Origin: Malania oleifera
Lineage: Eukaryota; Streptophyta; Magnoliopsida; Santalales; Ximeniaceae
Length of the DNA stretch: 64,000 bases
Direction: 5' to 3'
Assembly (NCBI RefSeq): GCF_029873635.1
Contig: NC_080422.1
Location: forward strand, 58,873,889 to 58,937,888
The notes under the pieces were generated by a model. That model saw only the letters and a program-made list of their open reading frames with translations, made no database searches and was not told the origin of the DNA. Numbering within the stretch: position 1 is the stretch's first letter; every line of letters begins with the position of its first letter. Positions 1 to 10,434 of this stretch are shown here, piece by piece. The translations under genes and the position numbers were made by a program.

Positions 1-117
1 AGGGCTATATTCATACTGAATCGGTATTGGAGCATGAAGGTGTCAGCCAAGTACTTCCACCACTGGATCCTACTCCATACCAACAGAGCACAAACCCTGT
101 CACATTTTCATGGAACA
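1..117 (-). pseudogene. H gag, retrotransposon-gag domain segment
   Basis: Read on the minus strand, this continues the H gag after the S0 insertion. It starts HENVTG, then WYG, and after a one-base frame change gives a WKYLADTFMLQYRF-like stretch. That matches the same domain in element E (RTWKDLANAFITHYRH). Gag forms the capsid shell of the virus-like particle. The segment runs off the window edge and is broken by the frameshift. Confidence 0.6.
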
Positions 118-638
118 TGAAATTAGGATGTATTCCCAAGAGGGGGTGAATTGGGATCTTTAAAAATTTATTTGCATAATTTACTTCAACCCTTTATCAC
201 TTTAACTCCTAAGAATTTTGCAAACTCTATTTCGATTTAGTTATTAAGCAATACAAACAAGGAGTCTCAAATATAAATGTAAAACTCAATATAAGATCTA
301 AATTATGAAATAAAGGATTAATGCATTCAATTTAGTCCTTATTCAGAAGATAATTTTAGCTTGAATGAGTAAGGTTTAGACAAATATATTTAAGAATAAA
401 TTGAATGATTTGATTTACACTTTAATGACATAATCAATAATAAAATTTGAGTTTCAACCACAAGCGATAATTTCTTTCAAAACAGACTTTTTGCAAATCA
501 CTTGTCTAACTCCAACACTTATGCTTTAATATGAAAATCAATTTACAACTAGTTTCTCCTTTACTTACATAATTAAAGTTATATATATTTATCTGCAATT
601 TTAATGTAATGGCTTAATCATATAATGAATATAAGCTC

Positions 639-2233
639 TGGTAGGCTCTCCAAGGCTTGGGTCCTTAACTACCAAAAATAATATTTATGAACCTAACTAT
701 CCCAAGTTCCATAAAATTTGGATAAGTTGGGTATTTATCCACGGAGACTTGAAGTGTAGTTATTAGGCTACTTTCAATTTAGTTTATTATAGCCTTGTTA
801 TGAAAAAAGAAGTAAAATATGGTATTTTTCAATGGTTGAAATCTAACCAAGTACTTGAAAGCAATTAAATGAAAGCAAGTAAATTTATATTACGAGAAAG
901 CGAGTAAATTTCTATGTCACTTTACTCCTAAAAAAGTGATGCTAGTGTCTGACTCAGACATTGGACACCATGCCTCTAACTATGCTCCTTCAAATTTCGA
1001 TAGACGTACTAACCCAAGCAGGCCAAAGCGGGAGAGGGTCGATCGAGGGCACATGGTAGCAAGGGTACACCAAACATCTGGAGCATGGTTGGGAATCAGA
1101 GTATACCCTGTCTCAATGATAATGAACATATCCACAGTTCTGTAGCCAACTACTTCCCTCTAACGGATAAGTAGTAGTGCTTATCCATATCAGCAAACCT
1201 TCATCAAACACACAACAAGTAAATGGAAAGTAGTAAATCAAAAGCAATAAAGGATAAAGCATGTAAAGAGATCATCCCTTTTGTATTCAAAACGTTTGTC
1301 ACTAACGCTAGAAGGTAAAAGAGAGTGATCATGTAATACACACGGATAGCACACGAACGCCGTCGGTTGTCACAAGCCGTTGAACACTTTATGCACACAC
1401 CGAAACATGAATTGAAAACTCTACTCCTATTCTAACTTGGCTCTCAATGACATTTTAAGTATGTCACTAACCTAAGAGAGGCCAAATAGGAACCCAGAGC
1501 TCGTGTTCGTAGCAAATACTTATAGGCTCTAGGGTATACAAGGTTTGTTTTACAATTTAGGAAGGTTGACAGCAAATCTCGCGCAAAAGATTGTCGCTGT
1601 CAATCAAGTCGCTCCTCTGTCATTTTTATGTGCGCCCTAGTTGAGACTCACAGGAAGTCAAGGATTCAAATCTTCAATTTCTTTGGCTTTGTCTTGCCAC
1701 AGGGCCTTGATGGTCCAAACTTATAGTATCTCAATCTTTAGGAAATCTCAGTATCTTGACATAGTCGCCCCTGAAGGTCTCTTGTTCAAACACTTTGTCA
1801 AGACTCTCGGTGCTTTTGAATTTCAGTTCGATCTCTCCACCTTGATGTGGTTGCTCCAACAGGTCACTTGGTCAAGCACTTGGTCAAGCTTTGCAACATT
1901 CTAATCTCAGTCCAAACCTTAGAGTTTGCAGTAGAAGCCTAAGTCCCCTTGTAGTTTGTGGGTTGCACCACATGGTCGAGCATCATCTTCTTGTCCATTT
2001 ATGCTCTAGAGCCTCTAGAACTTGGCTGAATTTATGAATTCGAGCTTTGAATCCTCCAAATTCTCCTTGACTTCTTATAATGCCTAACTCCATGGTTTTG
2101 ACCTATTTTTCCTAAAAAGACAAACAAACCTTGCATAACTTTGAACAATGATAACTCTGGGTAAATATATAATAAAATGAGGATAAGCACATGTAAATGA
2201 GGGTCTAAAATTGTATACTTTAGGGAGTCATCA
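639..2233 (-). repeat. A1 3' LTR
   Basis: It begins (plus view) TGGTAGGCTCTCCAAGG and ends GACTCATCA-like (GGAGTCATCA). It aligns along its length with 7915-11831 minus the S1 insertion. The start was fixed by the TSD agctc at 634-638. The LTR is clearly diverged from its partner by many substitutions, so the element is old. Repeated GGTCAAGCACTT and GGTCGAGCATC words lie at 1862-1984, in what would be U3. Confidence 0.9.
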
Positions 2234-2252
2234 CAACCCCCAACTTACACTT
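2234..2252 (-). other. A1 polypurine tract
   Basis: On the minus strand the tract reads GTAAGTTGGGGGTTG immediately before the LTR start TGATGACTCCC. This is the expected plus-strand primer site of an LTR retrotransposon. A second, similar tract (AAGTTGGGGGTAAGGGG on the minus strand, about 3847-3863) lies inside the element after a GAGGACACTGAAGTTC phrase, an arrangement I associate with Athila 3' regions. Confidence 0.75.
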
Positions 2253-5081
2253 TTCTAATCCTCGAGCAAAGCAAAATCTTAGAAAACTACCAAATCCTAC
2301 CTACATCCTCTTTCGTGGGAAACACGGTTGCATTTGTCATATGCAATAAGGCTTTAAACCCCTAGGTTGATCCTAGTGGACAAGTTCTAGTCTCGTGAGG
2401 GTTTCTAGGATGATTCCCACAAACACCAGTGTAGTGAATAAAAAGTGGGAACACGTGTAACATAATCATACCATTTTATATACAAAAATATAACCTTATT
2501 GTACGCAAATCCTTCAAACATGACTCCATTATACACACACTTTGCAGCATTTCAATCATGCAAAACTCAGCACAACAAAGCCATTTCAAGATATCACTCA
2601 TAGAGAATTAACCCATGATTATAATTCGAAGTTAATATTAACCTGCAAATTCAAGTATGAATAGGCCACCTTATAAGGCATGTGTAAAGTGTATGATTTG
2701 TCTCACTCAGAATGCTCGGAGGCACCTACAAAACGGTCTTCTTGACTCAACCGCACTGGTTTATTCCCTCAAAATTCACTCAATAAAATGGGTTAACTCT
2801 CATATACAAGGAAGAGTGTCATTATCAAACATCCCACATAATTGAATAACTGATTCTAAAAGTGTGGTGTGACTAGTCTTATAAGAAAGGAATCCAGCCT
2901 TTATTGAGGTGTCGGGTTCTTTAGCCTAACATCTTCTCACTTAATCACCACATTTAATCAAGACCATTCCAAAGGAACTTATTCCTAGACTTGTGTGAAT
3001 TTTAGCAGATGCATTGGTCAAAAGATTCTTCATACATGCGAACTTGTAGTGTGTGTTCTCAGCTTGGCCTTTTTATCTTTTTTTAGAGCAGGTGTACATT
3101 TTTTTTTATTTTCCTTTTTCCCTACTCATGTTCCTCTTTTTCTTTTCCTCCCTTGTATGGTCAGTTAAAACAATTGTCACTTCTTTATATTATCTTCATG
3201 TTTCCCAATGGGAATGTAACTCTGAATAAGTCCATGGAAAAAAATTAGTCTCTAGGGTTGGCTTAACTATGTCCGGAGTAAGTTACAAGACCTAGATTTA
3301 TATCTCCCCAATTGATGTTACCTCTATGCTAGCAAATGCAAGAATAAATACTAGTTGACAAAGGAAATCTAGCAAAGTAAGGGTAGGTGAGTTTTTTAAA
3401 CTCCGAGTTTGACGTCAAAAACTCGAGAAATGAGCGGATGGCTCAAGTACCTCACAAGTTGTCATAGTCACCAAGGTTGTTCTCTTAGTACTCTCAAAGG
3501 ACCATTTGTGTTACAAATAATGTTTCATTGTGTTCTTAGCCTTATAAAGTACCATGTAAATACATGAGCTTACATTGCAATATTAACCCAAACAAACCAC
3601 TTAGTCAACTACCTAGAGTAATGTTAAGTTTTCGGCTATGTTATGCAAATTTTATGCAACTGATTTACTACATTGTTGGTGAGCATAGTGAAATCATATA
3701 ATTAAAAATTTTATGCACGTAACCTTAGGTTATATGGGTGTATGTATACGGTATAAAATATGTTAGCATGGTTCATTGAAATTTGTTTACAAATTTTTTT
3801 TTTAGTGTTATTTTTGTGCATGAAATAATGCCATGCAATGTACTACCCCTTACCCCCAACTTAGAACTTCAGTGTCCTCACTGAAGTGTAAAAGGAAAAT
3901 AGAACCCAAGTAAGGGATAGGATCGTGCATTGTGCTAATAAGAACAAACAGTGCTTTGCAAAATATAATAACCCAAAATAACATGCAAGCAAGAATACAT
4001 TGTAACACAAAAGATGGATATCAGCCAAAAGCACCATGAATGTTGTATTAATATCAATAAGTTCTGTAAATAGATAGCAACATCATCATCAGTTGGACAA
4101 CCAATTGGTAACATTGTGTAAATAAAGAAAAGAAAATAAAAAAGTAACAAGGTAAGGTATGGCACAGCAGTGCAATACAAAATAGAACTGTCGACAAGGT
4201 CCGACCCTATCTTGCTCACATCAATCATTTTCTGAGCTAGCCATTTGTGTCTCTACCCCCTAATTCCCTGAATACCATAGATACATGGCCCACCCCAATG
4301 TAGGAATGAGGTTGGCTTGCCCCATCGGGGTGGGTAGTCGAAGCACACTTTTGCCCTTGGTTAGGAGCGGGAAGCAAGATAAGTAACCCGCATGGTACCC
4401 TAATAGGTAGAGACAGAGTTGGTAGAACTGTTCTAGAGGGGTTCTACCTTCTTGAGTTCTTGTCAATATGATGAAGAAGGGTGATAATCATTTGAAATCC
4501 CTGCTTCATTTGCTCCTTTAGCCCTATGTAGGAATCAATTACTGATGATTGGAGAAACTCAAATTCCTAGTGTAAAAGGTGTATTTCCTCCTATATTAGG
4601 GCTCCATGGGGTGTTTGTGGCTGGGCTTGGAACAAACTAGGAGAAGAGTGTGGAGATGAATCTTGTCCTGGAGGTGATAGAGAAGACATTGTGGTGAATT
4701 CGAGTTGATACAAGTGACAAGGTTGGAGGGAAAATGAAAAAGCAGGACCAAGTTGTGGGTTGAGGCATGTTTTCAATGATTTTTATGAGTTATTGACCAG
4801 GGCGCACTCAGATCAGTACTGGTCACGGACATGGTCGATTCACTTAGTATTTTCCACTCTCAAAATGGCTTAGGGCTAGACCAGGTCACCCTCACGTACG
4901 ATGGTTGCGTACTTTGTCACAAACCTAACTTATCATAGAACCTATTCTAAAGACTCTAACTTCTAGTTAGTCTATTCTAACTACCTTAAAGAATTAAAAA
5001 TAAAATAAAAACTATCGAGTTTCTTCCTAAAAGCGCTAAGTTTATCATCTTTAGCCAGACACTTTAAAGCTCATTTTGAAG
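2253..5081 (-). other. A1 3' region, no recognisable pol
   Basis: This 2.8-kb stretch lies between the protease remnant and the 3' LTR. I see no RT, RNase H or integrase motif on either strand. Two short minus-strand open stretches (about 4228-3935 and 4776-4591) have no motif I recognise; an env-like ORF is known at this position in some Athila elements, but nothing here proves one. An internal polypurine-like tract is near 3850. T-rich and low-complexity stretches lie around 3070-3160. Confidence 0.55.
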
Positions 5082-7761
5082 TCACCTTGGTTCCCAACTA
5101 ACATTAGTTTCTCCCGTCTCTTCCTCATACCCGAGATTGCATACCCCCAATTTAGTTTTAGATTTGGGGTCCCAATCATGTTTTAGCATAGATTGCTCAA
5201 GAGGATCCTCAAATTCAGCATGGGTATGGCTATCAAGTTGTAGTGTAATTTCCCAAGGGTGTTTCCATATCATTGAATGAGTTGCTTCCTTAACAATTTT
5301 TTCAATCTCGTATTCATCCACAACTTGGACGGCGTTCAGAGGATGTTGAGAAGAATTAAATATATTCAGTTTACGTTACTTATGGCTCCATGATATGTCC
5401 ATAATCCACATCCTACATTTAATGCAGGCATTAGCCATGGCTAGGAATGGTCGTCCTAAAAGGATAGGGATTGGGTTAATGGAAGTCTCCATGTCCAAAA
5501 TGATGAAATCATTAAGGTAATAGAAATATCCCACCTTGACTACCATATCTTCTACCACACCCCAGGGTTGCTTAAGAGATTGATTAGCTAGGTATATGGA
5601 AAGTGAGGTGGGTTGCAACACTCCTGGGTTAAGTTTATGATAGGCCAAGTATGAAAGAATTTTCACACTTTCTCCTCAATGTAGAAGGGCCCCATCAATG
5701 GTGTAATTACCAATTACACACGATATAGTAGGTGAGCTAGGGTCTTTAAGTTTAGGAACAAGGTGCTTTAGTATTATGGAACTCATATGCTCAGCCTGCT
5801 TAACCAAACCATCCAGGTGCACCCTTGATTTTGTCTCCTACATTGACATGTCCTTAAGGAATTTTATAAGCATAGGCAATTGCTTAATGTCATCCAGGAG
5901 AGGCTTACCCATTCGCAATTGTTTAAACATGTCCTAGATGGACTCGGTGGAAGCTTCTTTCCTAAATATAGAGGGTGCATGTGGGGATGTTGGACATATC
6001 ACCGAGTAGCCCTGAAAAGCCCTATGGAGGGCCAAAGTGAGGTGTGGTTCTTCTGGTGGTGGGTGTGAGACTCAATGGTCTACTTTTCATCCTAGGATTT
6101 TCTTGTGCTTAGTTGCTCCTTATGTCGTTCAGCTATCAGCCTACTATTTTGAAATATGGTTACCACTTAGGCCTACTCAGAGTATGATGAGGGACTAGCG
6201 TCTGGTTCATATTCTACCCTATATATTCACTTAGGATTTACTATAGGCTGACTTCGCAACTTGCCTTCATCTCTCCTACTCAAGGTGGCATCTAGTTGTT
6301 CTAAAAAGGTTTCTAGATTTTCAATGGATTGGGAGTGAGAGTGAAGGAGTTGCCAATTCACTTGGTGATCGGCTTCCATGTTTTTAAGGGACCTGAACAC
6401 TATCTTTTGAAATGCATCATACTTGGGTTGTGAAGAAGACAGTTGCAGGGTGGTTGAAAATCTAGGGGTTGAATCTTGATGACTTTGGAGATTTTGGCAT
6501 GGGTGTGGAGGCAAGGCATTCAGAGCTTATGGAGGTCTTTGAGATTAAAAACCCGGAGCTTGTGACCTCCATGATATGTTACGATGTTGTTTCCACCTAG
6601 GGTTGTATGTGTTGAAATTTGGGTCATCAAAGGGTTTCTTATACCAGTTATGGGTGGCCTTTACTTCCTCATGCACAAGCTCAGGTTAGGAGTGCACATG
6701 CAGGCAATTATAACATGTGTGGGAAAGGTCGAAACAAGTTCCACATATCTTTGCACACGCTGTTGTTTACAGTCCTAAGGACAAGCATTGATCTAACTTT
6801 TTGGATATAGCATGCAAATTTGGAGCTATGTCCTAATTCATAGCCAACTCATAAACCCCCCTAGATTTTGAAGTTAGTCTACGAGTGGTAGCCCTGTGCT
6901 TCTGAGAGTTTTCAGCCAGATTTTCAAAAAGAACCTAGGCCTCATTCTCATGCTTAGTAAGGAAAGTACCTCCGCAGCACGCGTCAACCATGGACCTATT
7001 TCTCTCAACTAACCCTTTGTAGAAAGTTTAGACCAATTGCCATTTTAGGACCTAGTGATGTGGGAATTTAGAGAGCATGTCCCTAAAGCACTCCCAAGTC
7101 TCAAAAAAGAGTTCCCCATCCATATGTGAGAAACTTGTGATGGCTCTCTGAAGCTGATTAATTTTCCTAATTAGAAAGTACTTTTTAAGGAATTCATGTT
7201 GCATGGTGGCCTTGCTGGTCACCGAGTTTAGTTCTAAGGACGTTAACCAATATTTGGCCTTGTCCTTTAGAGAGAAAGGGAAAAGCTTAAGATGGGGAGC
7301 ATCATCACTAAATTTAGTGATGCGGATGGTGGAACAAATTTCCAAGAACTCATCTAGATGCTAATAAGGATTTTTGGTAGAGTTCTTATAAAAGTTGGGC
7401 AACATCGAGATGATTGAAGTCTTAATCTCAAATTGTGCTGCTTGCACATCCAAGAACCAGATGCATGTTGGCTGTGTGTATGCATTAGGTACAAAATAGT
7501 CCCTAAGGGGCTGATGGTCTTGCTCTCCCAACACAGGTAGGTGAGGAGCATAGGGTTCTTGGATTTGTTCAATGGGAACCGAGGGTTCGCTTCAGCCATT
7601 GCTTTTAGTTCTGATGACTCAGCCTTCTTTGGGTTGGAGATAAGTTTCCTAAGGGACCTACGAGATTCTTCAATCTCTAGATCTATGGGAATTATCTTGG
7701 CTTCCAAAGAATGCAGCCCAAAAATATACCCTTTTAAGGAAAAAAGATTCAGACTTCGCAA
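5082..7761 (-). pseudogene. A1 gag-protease pseudogene (Athila-like)
   Basis: Gag packages the element RNA and protease cleaves the polyprotein. On the minus strand the segment 7345-7052 reads through the gag core, with KLFPFSLKDKAKYWLTSLE and AITSFSHMDGELFFETWE, which I recognise from Athila-type gag. Upstream (7761-7354) the N-terminal part is present but split by frameshift near 7500. The protease region (about 5740-5376) has the C-terminal block FIILDMETSINPIPILLGRPF. The catalytic DxGA position has become H-stop-GES, so protease is dead. The last piece (5321-5082) follows protease in the usual order. An ATG at 7599 is the best candidate gag start, but an open reading upstream leaves it uncertain. 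Confidence 0.8.
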
Positions 7762-7891
7762 AAAAAAAAAATTAAAAGAAATAGAAATTAATCAAATAAA
7801 GTGAAAATAAAAAGAGAGCAAATAAAAATAAAAATAAAAAAACAAGGTTGTAATACTCTAAAATGGAACTTGGATTATAACCATAGCCAAG

Positions 7892-7909
7892 TCCTCAGCA
7901 ATGGCGCCA
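7892..7909 (-). other. A1 primer binding site, tRNA-Asp type
   Basis: The minus strand reads TGGCGCCATTGCTGAGGA five bases after the end of the right-hand LTR. From memory of plant tRNA-Asp, this differs from a perfect complement of the tRNA 3' end at three positions, all transitions. tRNA-Asp priming is common in Athila elements. This fixes the right-hand LTR as the 5' LTR. Confidence 0.75.
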
Positions 7910-8117
7910 AAATTTGGAAGGCTTGCTAAGGCTTGGGTCCTTAACTACCAAAAATAATATTTATAAACCTAACTTTCCCAAGTTCAATAGAAAGTGGGTA
8001 AGTTGGGTATCGATCCACGGAGACATGAAGTGCAATTATTAGGCTACTTCCAATTTAGTTTATTATAGTCTTGTTACGAAATATAATTAAAAGATGGTAT
8101 TTTTCAATGGTTAAAAT

Positions 8118-10434
8118 TGTTAGCCTTACAAGGCTTAACATCTTGTTTTGATGCTAACAAACAAGTAAAACTTAACATGCTTTGTTTAAGTGATGTATTT
8201 TCAGGACTCAATGATGAATGCAAGGTTAAAGAATTCAGGAAAGCTTATATTTCAAAGAATGATAATTTATATCAAGCATGAAGCATGGATTCAAAAATTA
8301 ATTTAAAGATAAAGCTTGAAGATCATGAGAGCATGAGGATTAATGAGAACTTTATGAAAGCTCAAAGAAAGATGAAGCAAGCATAAAGACCTCAAGGAAT
8401 TCAAGAATTGGAAATTTGAAGGAGTTTATAGGAAATTTCATGTAAGTACTTCAAATAATTTCAATATGGATACATGAAGCTCTTAGGTTAATTTTTTGGA
8501 CCTAGATACCTTTAAACATACTTGGAAAATATTTTTATAAGGTCAAAAATTATTTCAAAAAGGTTAGAATCATTTTTGGAATGAAAAGCATCAAAAAGAG
8601 GATTTTCAAAATGCTATTAATTTTTATACATGTGCATTGAGATGTATTTTTATCTATCAAAAACTCTTTATTTTAAAAAGTGTTCAACATGAAAGTTGTA
8701 GGATTTTCTCTTAGATTTTATTTGACACCAAGATCATCAAATTTGGAGTTATACAAAAAAATTTATGACTGAAAAACAGAAGGGTACTCGAAGCTGACAG
8801 CAGCATGTGTGCATGCCAGGCGACTGCCTAAATAGGACAGGTGCCTGCGTGAACATGACAGGCGAATGCCTTAGTTCTGGTAGGTGACTGCCAAGCTACT
8901 GCCCCTGCTGTTTTTTTAAATAATTTCATGGCAGGCGACTAGCGAAATGGGCAGGCGACTGCCACGCGGCTGTTTTGATTTTTTTTCATAACGGTAAAAT
9001 TTTTAAATGGGGTTATTTATGGCTCGAAATTTATGGAAACTTGGGGGATATTTCAAAACATTTGGGGACCAATTTAATCACCTTTTAAAGTCTATAAAAA
9101 AGCCTTAAATATTATTGAATAATAGATCAAGAATTCAAATTTAGAAAAAATTCAAAATTTCTCAAATTGCTCTAAAATTTTCAAGGCTCTCTCTTGATCT
9201 CAACTTGCACGAAGCTTATTGAGTTCTTGTTTATTTTACTCACCAAGTTTGTGCTACAATTCTGAAATATTTCATTCATTGAAAGAATTAAATTGCTGAT
9301 ATACTTCCTTCAGCTTCCATTTGAATATTCATATTGTTATTTACTTTGAAGTATATAGTTATGAATTATTGTACTAATCAGCTATTTTAGGAGCAAATTA
9401 TTTGTACACAAATATTTGATTTGTTTATTGTAGATTGACGATTCCAAGGGTTGTTTGGATTGTTGGCTAAGCAAAAGGATATTGCTTATAGAGGCGGGCT
9501 CTGGCCTATGTAAGGAGTGACCGGACGAGGGGATATCGTTTGGAGAAGGCGGGCTCTAGCCTTAACCAAGGAGTATTGTAAAGGTTTGTTCCACCCGTCA
9601 ACAGAACAAGTTTAGTAATCCTTTGGTGGTTTGCCAAAGGCGAGGACGTAGGTTGGGTTTAAGCCGAACCTTGTAAAAATCTCCGTCTTACTCTCTTTTT
9701 CCCTATTCTTTATTTTCAGTACATATTTAAATTGCATGGATGATTTAAATTGAAAATCAAATATACTACGCATATTTGGAAATCAAGCAAACTTAAAGAT
9801 TAATTTTCACTTGGGTTGCGGAAACCAAAAGGGAGTACATTGGTGAAACCATATCTTGCGGAAACCATACAGGAGTACCTTTCTTGGTTAAACACTTAAA
9901 GATAAATTAACTGTTTTGAGTTTTGAATAATTGGAAAGAGTGATTGAATGTTGTATTGAACATCATATTAAGAAAATCCATATATACATGGCTTGATTAA
10001 AATTTATATCTAGGGCTGACTACAAAAGCTTTATTATGTTTGTGAATGGATTGTTGAATATTAAATTACATTCTTCACAAGGTTTTCAAATTCATAATCA
10101 CGGGGCTTATATAAACAAACAAACAATCTCAAGATCTTATATTACCAAAGTGCTAAATACTTTATATCTTGGTTTGGTTGTTTGATGTTTAACTTTTACT
10201 TGGCAAATAAATTGATTGTTTGGTTTGAAGATTGTGTTTAATTGATTGGTTGTTTAATTGTGTTATTGATTGGATAAAAGAACTAAGTTCTTGTGTGATT
10301 GGTGAAATTAAACAAACAAGTTAAAGAATTGGTTAAGTGTTTAAAGAAGTCAAGGATTCTTAAAAGAACTTAAAAAAAAATTTTAAAAGCCAATTCACCC
10401 CCCCCCCCATCTTGGAAAGCTATTCCTAATTTCA
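8118..10434 (+). mobile_element. S1: solo SIRE-type LTR, plus
   Basis: It starts TGTTAGCCTTACAAGGC and ends TATTCCTAATTTCA, flanked by a perfect TSD aaaat at 8113-8117 and 10435-10439. Length is 2317 bp. Start and end blocks match the D LTRs (TGTTGGCCTTACAAGGC; AATTCACCC...CTTGG), so it is the same broad SIRE family. It carries a U3 motif array (8817-8963), a TATA-like box at 9093-9100, a leader hairpin at 9620-9640 (stems CCTTTGG and CCAAAGG) and paired boxes at 9818-9837 and 9858-9877. No internal region is left. Confidence 0.95.
8817..9100 (+). promoter_or_regulatory. S1 U3 motif array and TATA-like box
   Basis: Six copies of a 12-base motif, best CAGGCGACTGCC, occur at 8817, 8838, 8859, 8881, 8932 and 8952. 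Variants include CAGGTGCCTGCG and CAGGCGAATGCC. A TATA-like TATAAAAA lies at 9093-9100, about 130 bases after the last motif. Position and repetition suggest an enhancer-type element of the retrotransposon promoter; function is inferred, not shown. Confidence 0.6.
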
